Below are positions 54,636 to 62,757 of a stretch of DNA of 64,000 nucleotides, in pieces. Position numbers and translations under genes: made by a program. Position 1 is the stretch's first letter. The number at the start of each line of letters is the position of its first letter. Origin of the DNA: Paracoccaceae bacterium (GTDB taxonomy: Bacteria; Pseudomonadota; Alphaproteobacteria; Rhodobacterales; Rhodobacteraceae); NCBI GenBank assembly GCA_020832445.1, contig JAFIEO010000085.1, positions 1 to 64,000 on the forward strand, in the 5' to 3' direction. The notes under the pieces are model-generated. The model made no database searches. It saw only the letters and a list, made by a program, of their open reading frames with translations, and had not been told where the DNA came from.

Positions 54636-55574
54636 TCAATAAAGAACGTTCTGCGCCTCATCGGAATCGACATTGTCCTTGTCGACCATGACAACGCCCG
54701 TGTTGATGAAGCTTTCCACTGTTTCACCAGCCAGAATGTCGATGACCGCCTGCACGCCCAGTTCGCCCATCGCGAAGGACCCCTGCACTGCGGTTGCAGT
54801 CAACACGCCATCGCGGACGAATTCCTGCAAATCTTCATTCCCGTCAAAGCCAAGCGCCACCAAATCACCGGCTTTGCCCGCCTGAATGATCGCACGGCCC
54901 ATGCCCACGGCGGTGGGTTCATTCGCACCGAATATCCCAACCAAATCAGGGTTCGACGCAAGCATATCAGTTGTCTGGTTCAAGGCATTCGCCATCTGGC
55001 TTTGCGAATACAGCGGGCCAACAATCTCCAACTCGGAGTTTTCGCGAAGATAGTCGGAAAAGCAGCCGACGCGGCCAATTTCCGAACCGACGCCCGCGAC
55101 ATATGACATGATGCCGACCTTGCCGGTGGTTCCTGCCTCGTCAATCATGCGTTGTGCGACTTGTTCACCTGCGGCACAGTTATCGGTGGACAAAAAGGCC
55201 TGAAAGCTGCCTTCTCCATCTTCACCAAGGGCGCTGTCGATAATCACGACAGGAATGCCACTTTCATAGGCGCGACGGACGGCAGGCACCAGTGCGTCCG
55301 GATCCGAAGGGGCCAGAACCAGCCCCGCCACGCCGCGGTTGATTGCGTTTTCAACCATGTTGACCTGATCGCCGATTGCACTTTCAGATGCAGGCCCGTC
55401 GAATGTAAGCGTGTGTTCGGACTGCCCCTCGATTGCGGATTGCGCCCCCAGATTCACGTTTTGCCAGAAATTGGAGTTTGTCGTTTTCACGATCACCGCA
55501 ATCTCCCCTGCCTGAACCGTTCCTGCGGCCAGTGCGATGGCTGATACCGCCAGACCTGTTTTCAGCATTTTCAT
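54636..55574 (-). CDS. Periplasmic sugar-binding protein, RbsB-like (CUT2)
   Basis: 312 residues with signal peptide (GLAVSAIALAAGTVQA) and the periplasmic-binding-protein type 1 fold: EIAVIVKTTNSNFWQNVN, LVLAPSDPDALVPAVRRAYESGIPVVIIDS, GIFGANEPTAVGMGRAI, VALGFDGNEDLQEFVRDG. The ligand is probably the L-sugar or sugar acid processed by the locus. 34 bases after the permease stop. Confidence 0.93.
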   Translation of the reverse strand: MKMLKTGLAVSAIALAAGTVQAGEIAVIVKTTNSNFWQNVNLGAQSAIEGQSEHTLTFDGPASESAIGDQVNMVENAINRGVAGLVLAPSDPDALVPAVRRAYESGIPVVIIDSALGEDGEGSFQAFLSTDNCAAGEQVAQRMIDEAGTTGKVGIMSYVAGVGSEIGRVGCFSDYLRENSELEIVGPLYSQSQMANALNQTTDMLASNPDLVGIFGANEPTAVGMGRAIIQAGKAGDLVALGFDGNEDLQEFVRDGVLTATAVQGSFAMGELGVQAVIDILAGETVESFINTGVVMVDKDNVDSDEAQNVLY

Positions 55575-55608
55575 TTCACTTCCTCCTCCGTTGATAAAAT
55601 TAGGCGCA

Positions 55609-56634
55609 TCAGCGCCTGTTTCGGACCTGATCGATCCAGACTGCGCCGATCACCACAAACCCGATGACAATCTGTTGGATGAACGCCGAGACACCGGACA
55701 TGTTCAGACCATTGCGCAGAATTCCGATGATGAATGCCCCGATCATGGTGCCCGCAATCGTGCCCACCCCGCCCGACAGGGACGCCCCGCCAATGACCGC
55801 CGCCGCGATTGCGTCCAGTTCATACATGACACCTTCGCTGGGCTGGGCCGTCACAAGGCGTGACATCAGCACATTGCCCGCCAGCCCCGCCAGCGCGCCG
55901 GACATTGTATAGGCATACATCTTCGTCCAGTCGACATTCACGCCCGACAATCGTGCGGCTTCTTCGTTGGACCCTGTGGCATAGATATGCCGGCCGATCT
56001 GACGCCGCCGCAGCACATAGGCCGCTGCAATCGCGACCACCAGAAGCAGAATTGCGGGATAGGGGATGCCGGGGAAAACCACGCGCGGAAAGCCGTTAGG
56101 TTGCATTTCAACCACGCGGAACAATGCGCCATTGCCAAGGCGGCCAAATGCCTCTCCCAGACGGGAAACCGGGGCAGCACCAGTCAGTTGCAACGCCGCG
56201 CCGCGGGCAATCAGCATCATGCCCAGCGTGGCCACGAAGGGCGGAATACGCATTTTCGTAATGACAAATCCGTTAAACGCACCACACGCGGCCCCCGTCA
56301 TCACACCCGCGCACATTGCAGGCACGACCGGCACACCAAACTTGACCGCCAATCCCGATATAACGCCAGACAATGCCAGCACCGACCCCACAGACAGATC
56401 AATCCCGCCCGTAATGATAACCAGCGTCAGACCAATCCCCAGAAGGCCGATAACCGATGTCTGCAACAATATTGTCAGACCATTATTCACCGAAAAGAAG
56501 GACGCACTGGCCATCGAGAACCCGACCACCAACAGCACCAGCGTCAGCAACGCCGACGCACGGTGCATCCGGTCACGCGCGATTATCAACTTCCAGTCGC
56601 CCGCGTCCAGCCACGGCTTGCTCGCATCCGACAT
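55609..56634 (-). CDS. Sugar ABC transporter permease, RbsC-like (CUT2)
   Basis: 341 residues with about nine hydrophobic segments and the family motifs GITLVIITGGIDLSVGSVLALSG-like (GIGLTLVIITGGIDLSVGS), RIPPFVATLGMM and YATGSNEEAARLSGVNV. First gene of the minus-strand L-sugar operon: permease, binding protein, ATPase, dehydrogenase, dehydratase. Promoter and operator lie in 56635-56750. Confidence 0.93.
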   Translation of the reverse strand: MSDASKPWLDAGDWKLIIARDRMHRASALLTLVLLVVGFSMASASFFSVNNGLTILLQTSVIGLLGIGLTLVIITGGIDLSVGSVLALSGVISGLAVKFGVPVVPAMCAGVMTGAACGAFNGFVITKMRIPPFVATLGMMLIARGAALQLTGAAPVSRLGEAFGRLGNGALFRVVEMQPNGFPRVVFPGIPYPAILLLVVAIAAAYVLRRRQIGRHIYATGSNEEAARLSGVNVDWTKMYAYTMSGALAGLAGNVLMSRLVTAQPSEGVMYELDAIAAAVIGGASLSGGVGTIAGTMIGAFIIGILRNGLNMSGVSAFIQQIVIGFVVIGAVWIDQVRNRR

Positions 56635-56658
56635 CGCTCCCCCTCGATGGATTGCATT

Positions 56659-56715
56659 AAATTATTAAATACCATGAACAACACACTTGCGCGTGTCAAA
56701 TGTTTTTAATAATTT
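56659..56715. promoter_or_regulatory. Paired GntR operator in the divergent promoter region
   Basis: AAATTATTAAA (56659-56669) and TTTAATAATTT (56705-56715) are perfect 11-base inverted copies 35 bases apart. Between them on the minus strand lies TTGACA (56699-56694), a perfect -35 for the importer operon. The right copy with its flanks (TGTTTTTAATAATTTGGAAC from 56701) recurs in front of the aldo/keto reductase at 58738-58759. A regulator dimer on each copy, perhaps looping, would block both divergent genes. Confidence 0.6.
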
Positions 56716-56750
56716 GGAACAAATACAGAATTACAGCAGGAAACAACATC

Positions 56751-57653
56751 ATGGCCCGCAGGGATACACGCTACCGCGAAGCCTACAACCGGCTGCTTGA
56801 CTTTTGCGCCACCCACCCCGCCGGCACTGAAATGCCGGCAGAAACCACCCTAAGCGAATTGACAGGCGTTAGCCGAACGGTTGTCAGGCGCTGTCTGTCG
56901 CGCCTGTCCGAACTGGGTGTAATTGCGTGGAATGGTCGTGAAAAGCACTTGCTGCGCAGCCCTGTTCAGGACGACAGAATTGCCCTGCCCGATAGCGCCG
57001 ATGGCCGCGAGCATCTTGAACAGCGCTTTCTGGACTGGATTTTGCGGTTCGACGTACCTGCCGGAACACCGCTGTCCATCGCGGAACTGGCGCGCAATTT
57101 CGAGGTTGCACAGCACGAATTGAAAGAATTTCTGGCGGGCCTTAGCCGGTTTGGACTGGTGGCGCGTCGCCCCAAGGGCGGCTGGATGCTGCGCGGTTTT
57201 ACCAAGGATTTTGCGGTCGAACTGTCGGATTTCCGTCTGGTGCTGGAACTGGATGCCGTGGCAAAAGCCGTTGAGGCCCCGGTGGACCACCCGATATGGC
57301 AGCGTCTGGCCGAACTGCGTGTCGCGCATATGGACCTGAGCGCCAATATTGAAACCGATTTTCACGAGTTTTCGAAACTGGACGAAGCCTTTCACGAAGC
57401 GATCAATTCTGTGGTGCGCAATCGTTTCATTGCCGAGTTCCAGAAAGTCATTTCCTTGATTTTCCACTACCATTACATGTGGGACAAAACGCATGAAAAA
57501 GTACGTAACCTTGCCGCCATAAACGAGCATCTGGCCATTATTGATGCGATAGAAGCACGCGATGTGCAGCGCGCGACAGATGCCGCGCGCCGCCATCTAA
57601 GGACGTCGAAATCAACATTGCTGTCATCGCTACGGCATCATGACCTTGGCTAG
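56751..57653 (+). CDS. GntR-family regulator with two winged helices and FCD domain
   Basis: 300 residues. The first winged helix (about 5-68) contains TTLSELTGVSRTVVRRCLSRLSELGVI. A second, similar unit (about 85-152) contains LSIAELARNFEVAQHELKEFLAGLSRFGLV. The FCD effector domain (about 160-295) keeps the acidic and histidine residues typical of metal- and sugar-acid-binding FCD proteins (DFHEFSKLDEAFHEAI, INEHLAIIDAI, ARRHL). ATG 56751 has CAGGAAAC upstream. Divergent from the importer operon, so it likely represses it and itself. Confidence 0.88.
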   Translation: MARRDTRYREAYNRLLDFCATHPAGTEMPAETTLSELTGVSRTVVRRCLSRLSELGVIAWNGREKHLLRSPVQDDRIALPDSADGREHLEQRFLDWILRFDVPAGTPLSIAELARNFEVAQHELKEFLAGLSRFGLVARRPKGGWMLRGFTKDFAVELSDFRLVLELDAVAKAVEAPVDHPIWQRLAELRVAHMDLSANIETDFHEFSKLDEAFHEAINSVVRNRFIAEFQKVISLIFHYHYMWDKTHEKVRNLAAINEHLAIIDAIEARDVQRATDAARRHLRTSKSTLLSSLRHHDLG

Positions 57654-58607
57654 TATCGCCTGTGCCTGCGGGGTCAGGTCCTGTTCAAGCGCGTCCAGGT
57701 TCCGGCGCAATGTCGCGGGCTTGGCGGTGCCCAGCAGGACCGAACTTGCCGCCGGATGTCTGCGCGCAAAATGCAGCGCCAGTGTCGCCAGCGGAACACC
57801 TGCCTGCGCGGCGATATCCTGCAACACGGCCACACGGTCCAGAACGTCCTGCGGGGCCGGGCCATAATCATATGTTGCGCCTTCAACCGGCCCTGTCGCC
57901 AGAATACCGGAATTGAATATCCCGCCCAGAACAAGGCTGGTTTCCGCCTCGCGGCAGCGCGGCACCAGTTGGTCCTCGGCGCTGCGATCCAGTAACGTTA
58001 ACCTGCCCGCCAGAAGGATTGCATCAATCGGGCCATGATCCATGACCTGAAGGCAAATTTCGCATTCATTAACCCCCAGCCCGAACGCATCAATACGCCC
58101 CGCTTCTTTCAGCCGGACAAGGCGTTCATACCCCGACCCAAGGAACGCTTCCATATGTGCGGCATTTCCCGCGCCATGCGTGTAGGTTCCCAGATCGTGC
58201 ACATAAACAATATCAATGCGGCCAACACCCAGACGCTTCAGGCTTTGCTCAAGGCTTTGTTCAATCCCGTCGCCGGAATAGTCATAGCGCACATCGTTTT
58301 GCGCCGGATTGACATACCCGTCAGCGGCCGCAATGGGTGCGCTTGCAGGGGACAGAACACGCCCCACTTTTGTGGACAGCGCAAACCCTGACCGCCCCGC
58401 CAGAAACTGCCCAAGGCGCTGTTCGGACAGACCACGCCCGTAATGCGGGGCCGTATCGAAGTAGCGGATACCTGCATCCCACGCTTCGCCAAGAACCGCC
58501 TGCGCGGTGTCTTCGGAAATTTCGCGATACAGATTGCCGATGCTTGCACAGCCAAATGATATATCGGTCACTTTGGCGGCTGTTCGCCCGATCCTTGTGG
58601 TCTTCAT
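57630..58607 (-). CDS. Aldo/keto reductase, L-galactose/L-fucose dehydrogenase-like
   Basis: 325 residues, (beta/alpha)8 NAD(P)-dependent enzyme. Active-site text: RYFDTAPHYGRGLSEQRLG (catalytic D and Y), LSTKVGRVLSP (K), DIVYVHDLGTYT (H). This branch includes L-fucose and L-galactose 1-dehydrogenases and pyridoxal 4-dehydrogenase. A GntR-type site in its promoter region links it to the L-sugar locus. Its 3' end overlaps the regulator gene by 24 bases, convergent. Confidence 0.87.
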   Translation of the reverse strand: MKTTRIGRTAAKVTDISFGCASIGNLYREISEDTAQAVLGEAWDAGIRYFDTAPHYGRGLSEQRLGQFLAGRSGFALSTKVGRVLSPASAPIAAADGYVNPAQNDVRYDYSGDGIEQSLEQSLKRLGVGRIDIVYVHDLGTYTHGAGNAAHMEAFLGSGYERLVRLKEAGRIDAFGLGVNECEICLQVMDHGPIDAILLAGRLTLLDRSAEDQLVPRCREAETSLVLGGIFNSGILATGPVEGATYDYGPAPQDVLDRVAVLQDIAAQAGVPLATLALHFARRHPAASSVLLGTAKPATLRRNLDALEQDLTPQAQAILAKVMMP

Positions 58608-58631
58608 GACATTTTCCCTTTTAATTCAGCG

Positions 58632-58718
58632 TCAATGCGCGGCTTTGGCCAGAAACATATCTGCATGCGCTTGCAGGAACCTGCTGGTTCCGAATTGAAC
58701 AATTAGCGTGCGTGACAT
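58632..58718 (-). pseudogene. 28-codon relic of a tagaturonate/fructuronate reductase-like (UxaB, mannitol dehydrogenase family) gene
   Basis: Reading minus from ATG 58718 gives MSRTLIVQFGTSRFLQ followed by AHADMFLAKAAH and a TGA at 58634-58632. The string QFGTSRFLQAHAD is the conserved N-terminal signature of the UxaB/mannitol-dehydrogenase-like family, whose members have about 400-500 residues. Everything after codon 28 is gone and the reductase gene starts 24 bases later. It is either the front end left by a deletion or a retained leader peptide. UxaB would link the LgoD-like dehydrogenase product to the UxaA-type dehydratase. Confidence 0.75.
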
Positions 58719-58737
58719 GGCAATATGCTCTTTTTCT

Positions 58738-58759
58738 TGTTTATTATTATTTTGAACAC
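58738..58759. promoter_or_regulatory. GntR-type site before the aldo/keto reductase
   Basis: TGTTTATTATTATTTTGAAC (58738-58757, then AC) matches the site starting at 56701 at 17 of 22 positions. A 12-base palindrome CATGCGCGCATG (58759-58770) and a TTGCAC (58778-58773) lie just upstream on the minus strand, so the site would cover the -10 region of the reductase promoter. Confidence 0.55.
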
Positions 58760-58875
58760 ATGCGCGCATGAAGTGCAACCATGCGATTTTCACCGCAAAG
58801 GGGGCAGTCCCGCCACATCCCGCGCGGCGGCTATTGCGGCATAGCTATTGGGTGTGACCCTGATTTCTTTTAATA

Positions 58876-60373
58876 TCAGCGCGGGTCTGTTTGAATGGCA
58901 GGCCCGATCTGCCAGCCCGCCACCATGCTGAGTTCGGCCAGAAGTTCGGCCCTGTTCAGGGGCTTGGCCAGAAAGCCCTGAAACCCCCGCGCCATATAAT
59001 CAGCCTTTCGGCCGCTCATGACGTTTGCGGTCAGCGCAATCACTGGAATGTCTGCCATCGGCCCGCCAAAATCACGCAGCGCCTTTAGCGTTTGCGGCCC
59101 GTCCATGACCGGCATCTGCATATCAAGAAGCACGACATCAACTTTAGTTCGTGACAGGATTTCAAGCGCGGCAACGCCATTCTCGGCCTCCAGACAACGT
59201 GGCCCAAGTGGCTTCAGCAGTCCCAAAACGACGTGGCGGTTGATACGGCTGGTCATCAACCACAAGGATGGTGCGCCCTTCCAGCTGCCGTTCTTGCGCC
59301 GCAAATTGCGGTTGCGACACCCTTGGTTTCGGCGTGGCTTCGGTGACCGCTTCGGCAGCAAAGGTAAGAACGAAAGTCGCCCCTTCGCCGGGAACAGATG
59401 TCAGCGTAATGTCACCGCCCATCAGGCGCGCCAGCTTGCGTGAAATGGCCAACCCCAACCCCGTGCCGCCAAAGCGGCGCGCCGTCGTCGCATCCGCTTG
59501 TTCAAAGGGCTTGAACAAACGCTGCTGCACGACAGGGTCGATACCCATACCGCTGTCTGTAACAGTTACCGAGATTGCCCAGCCAGACCCTGCCGCCTTT
59601 GCACTGACCAAGACAGTGATGTGACCATCTGATGTGAACTTGACGGCATTCGACACCAGATTGGCCAGACACTGCCGGACCCTGACAGAATCAAACACGG
59701 CCTGATCGGGCACGGTCGCATCGATGCAAACCTGCGACTCTGTCCCGTTTTGAACAGCACGCGCACGAAACAGTTCAACAATATCGCGGATAGGCTTCGC
59801 AACAGGTTGCGCAATAGGGTCCAATGAAATTTCGCCAACCTCGATCTTTGCCAGATCAAGGACATCGGCGATGATCCCCATCAACAATTCACCAGACTCG
59901 TCAATCATAGTCAGCGCTGTGCGCTGCTCTGGTGTCAGATCAGTGGTTTCAAGCACTTGCGCCATGCCCAGGACCCCGTTCAGCGGGGTGCGTATTTCAT
60001 GGCTCATATTTGCAAGAAATTCGGTTTTTGACCGATTGGCCACATCCGCAGCCACCAACGCGCGGCGCAACTCGGCCTTGACGGCCAGGATGCGTTCGAC
60101 AAGGGAATACCCGAACAGCACCGCAGGGGTCGCCACAAACACGGCAACAAGCGCCGCTGCAAGTGTGGCCACGCCAATCATGCCAGATGTCACTTCCCAT
60201 GGCAGCCAACTGGCAAACATATACCACAGAAGGGTCGTCAGGGCCGCGCTTGCAGCAACGATGCCCAATATCAGACCGGAATTGAAGTACCACGGATTGC
60301 TTTGTTCGGCATACTCAAGCACGCCTTCGAAAAGCAAGGCCACGCGCCGTCGAAATCTATTAGAGTTCCGCAT
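58876..60373 (-). pseudogene. Hybrid sensor histidine kinase, receiver domain frameshifted
   Basis: Two transmembrane segments ([19 protein letters not shown] and [19 protein letters not shown]), HisKA with [16 protein letters not shown], and HATPase with DSGMGID and [11 protein letters not shown]. The receiver starts in the same frame (TILVVDDQP) and then shifts: [29 protein letters not shown] and LAKPLNRAEL lie in the next frame. The break is at about 59245, where one extra T (minus strand) would explain it. Without the shift the protein would be about 498 residues. A sequencing error or ribosomal frameshift is possible; as read, the kinase stops after a short nonsense tail at 59162. Confidence 0.85.
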
Positions 60374-60581
60374 ATTTGGCCCACGCAGCACGGTTAAAAT
60401 AACATTGGTGCTTTGCCAATGATGACAAGAACAACCCGAATAACACTGTTCAAATGGCGCACCACCTGACAGCACGATTGCCTATTCTTGCCTGCGGATC
60501 AAACCATTTCATACCGAAAGCGGCGCATATGCGCGCCAAATCACCGGAGTGTATGCAGATATTGCATAACCCACGCGCGGG

Positions 60582-61388
60582 TTAGTCCACAAATGCCTTT
60601 TCTACCACATATTCAGCAGGCGAACTGTTGGCACCTTCCGTCAGGCCGGCATTTTCCAGCACCTTTTTGATGTCCAGATTAAACGCCAGCGACCCGCACA
60701 CCATGGCACGGTCGGTGGCAGGGTCCAGCGGGGCAATGCCCAGATCCGCAAACACCTTGCCTGATGACAGGTTATCGGTGACGCGGCCCGTATACTGCCC
60801 GTCTTCGCGGGTTGTCGCGGGGTAATACAGCAGCTTGTCGCCCACCAACTCGCCAATCAGCGGGTCATCGGGCAAGGCTTTGATCAGGTCGCGCCCATAG
60901 GTCAGTTCGGCCTGCTCGCGGCAGGTATGCATGACAACCACCTGCTCATATTTTTCCCATGTTTCAGGATCGCGCAGCAAGGATGCAAAAGGGGCAATGC
61001 CGGTGCCGGTGGCCAGCATCCAAAGCCGCTTGCCCGGAAGCAATGCATCCAGCACCAAAGTGCCCACAGGTTTGGGGCGCAGGATGATCTGGTCGCCGGG
61101 CTGGATATGCTGCAAGCGCGATGTCAGCGGACCATCGGGAACCTTGATTGAATAAAACTCCAGTTCCTCATCCCAGGATGGCGACGCAATGGAATAAGCC
61201 CGCAGCAATGGCTTGCCGTTGTCACCCAACAATCCGATCATCACAAATTCGCCCGACCGGAACCGCAGGCTAAGCGGGCGGGTGCACCGGAAGGCAAACA
61301 GCCGGTCCGTGTAATGCGTCACCGACGTGACGGTCTGCGCATCTGGCAAGGTCGGGGTTGCTTTGGTTGCGGGTGCGATTTGGTCCAT
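60582..61388 (-). CDS. fpr: Ferredoxin/flavodoxin-NADP reductase
   Basis: FAD enzyme of 268 residues that passes electrons between NADPH and ferredoxin or flavodoxin. FAD motif RAYSIASP, pyrophosphate-binding DGPLTSRLQHI, NADP motif GTGIAPFASLLRD, HTCREQAELTYG, and the C-terminal tail VVEKAFVD, typical of the bacterial subclass I FprA-like type in alphaproteobacteria. Divergent from the Lrp gene across 209 bases. Confidence 0.94.
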   Translation of the reverse strand: MDQIAPATKATPTLPDAQTVTSVTHYTDRLFAFRCTRPLSLRFRSGEFVMIGLLGDNGKPLLRAYSIASPSWDEELEFYSIKVPDGPLTSRLQHIQPGDQIILRPKPVGTLVLDALLPGKRLWMLATGTGIAPFASLLRDPETWEKYEQVVVMHTCREQAELTYGRDLIKALPDDPLIGELVGDKLLYYPATTREDGQYTGRVTDNLSSGKVFADLGIAPLDPATDRAMVCGSLAFNLDIKKVLENAGLTEGANSSPAEYVVEKAFVD

Positions 61389-61597
61389 CCGGCACTCTTT
61401 CCTGTTTGCGGGCGGGGCGTGTCCTGCCTCGCATAATCATTGATCCCAGTTTACACCTTGATGCCAGTCAACATCAATCGGTGCATATTGCCGCAGCACA
61501 TAACCTGTTGCAGAAGATATTTCCATTTCATAGGATCAGAAAATAAAAATTCGGGAAACTGTCCCACCGGACCCGTGATTGAGGAGAAAACAGACCA

Positions 61598-62074
61598 ATG
61601 CCAAACAGTCTGGACGATCTGGACAGGCGCATTCTGCGTGAACTTCAGGACGATGCAAGCCAGTCGCTTGATGAAATTGCGCGCAAAGTCGGGTCCAGCA
61701 AGACACCGGTATGGAATCGGGTGCGCAAGCTGCGCGCGGCCGGTGTCATCACGCGCCAGACCGTGCTTCTGGACCCCGAAGCACTGGGGCTGGAGGCCTG
61801 TTTCTTTGTTCTGGTGCGCACCGCAGCCCATGAAGCCGATTGGCAGCAACGGTTCCTGCACGCCGTTCGCGCGCGCCCCGAAGTGATGGAGGCCCACCGC
61901 CTTGCAGGCGATATTGACTATATCCTGAAAGTGCGCGTCCCCAATGCCCGCGCCTATGACAGGTTCTATCAGGCCCTTATATCACAGGTTAGCATCCACA
62001 AGGTCACGTCTTTATTGTCGATGGAAGAAATCAAGGCGACGACAATTCTGCCGCTGGGGGATGATGGCGCGTGA
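61598..62074 (+). CDS. Lrp/AsnC-family transcriptional regulator
   Basis: 158 residues: N-terminal helix-turn-helix (LDDLDRRILRELQDDASQSL, then VGSSKTPVWNRVRKLRAAGVI) and a C-terminal RAM/ACT-like domain (VMEAHRLAGDIDYILKVRV) that binds amino acids in this family. Its target cannot be told; it is divergent from fpr and 40 bases upstream of the SH3 protein gene. GAGGAG lies before the ATG. Confidence 0.92.
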   Translation: MPNSLDDLDRRILRELQDDASQSLDEIARKVGSSKTPVWNRVRKLRAAGVITRQTVLLDPEALGLEACFFVLVRTAAHEADWQQRFLHAVRARPEVMEAHRLAGDIDYILKVRVPNARAYDRFYQALISQVSIHKVTSLLSMEEIKATTILPLGDDGA

Positions 62075-62114
62075 TCGCGCGCGTCCCATAGTGCCGGACT
62101 GGAAAAGGTGAAAC

Positions 62115-62735
62115 ATGCTAAGATTAATGCAATCCGTTGTTGTATCGGTCGTTCTGGCGTCGGCGGCGCCGCTGTCAGCGCAGGAATACCCGCAATTGTT
62201 CAACGTGATCGATGTGGCGTCAGACGATGTTCTGAACATCCGTCAGGAACCGTCGGCCAGCAGCGATGTTATCGGCACTTTTGCACCCGATGCGACCGGG
62301 GTGGAAGTGATCATGTTGAACAACACCCTTCGTTGGGGGTTGGTGAACCATAATGAAGGCACCGGCTGGGTGTTCATGCGGTATATGCAGGGACAGGGTC
62401 AGCCGATTGATCATTACAACATGCCGGTCGGGCTGTCGTGTTTCGGAACCGAACCATTCTGGTCGCTGTATAGTGAAGATGGCATCTGGCACTATGACAG
62501 CCTGAACGACCCGCCTGCGGAACTGGAGATTGACATCGCGCAAGACAGCGGGATCGCGCAGGATTTCCGCAGAATGGTGCGTCTGACGGGGCCGGATGGT
62601 CCCGCGACAGCGTTTATCTACCCGGCGGCGTGCAACGATGGCATGAGTGATCTTGCCTTTGGCCTGTCAATTTCACTGATGACAGGCCCTTCCGCGCCAA
62701 TGCTGAACGGATGTTGCAGCCTTAGCGCGAAATGA
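62115..62735 (+). CDS. Exported SH3-domain/COG3650-like protein
   Basis: 206 residues with a signal peptide (VVVSVVLASAAPLSAQ). Residues about 25-95 form a bacterial SH3 domain (VLNIRQEPSASSDVIG, GTGWVFMRYM). The rest fits COG3650: SCFGTEPFWSLYSEDG, CNDGMSDLAFGLSISL and a final GCCSL, with paired cysteines suited to periplasmic disulfides. Function unknown; cell-wall or ligand binding is possible. Confidence 0.82.
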   Translation: MLRLMQSVVVSVVLASAAPLSAQEYPQLFNVIDVASDDVLNIRQEPSASSDVIGTFAPDATGVEVIMLNNTLRWGLVNHNEGTGWVFMRYMQGQGQPIDHYNMPVGLSCFGTEPFWSLYSEDGIWHYDSLNDPPAELEIDIAQDSGIAQDFRRMVRLTGPDGPATAFIYPAACNDGMSDLAFGLSISLMTGPSAPMLNGCCSLSAK

Positions 62736-62757
62736 GCATGCCGCCCTTGGCCAACCA

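Noticed and set aside
60523-60534. Palindrome GCGCATATGCGC after fpr
   Set aside because: It has no loop and no U-run, and short self-complementary strings of this kind are expected by chance in this base composition.
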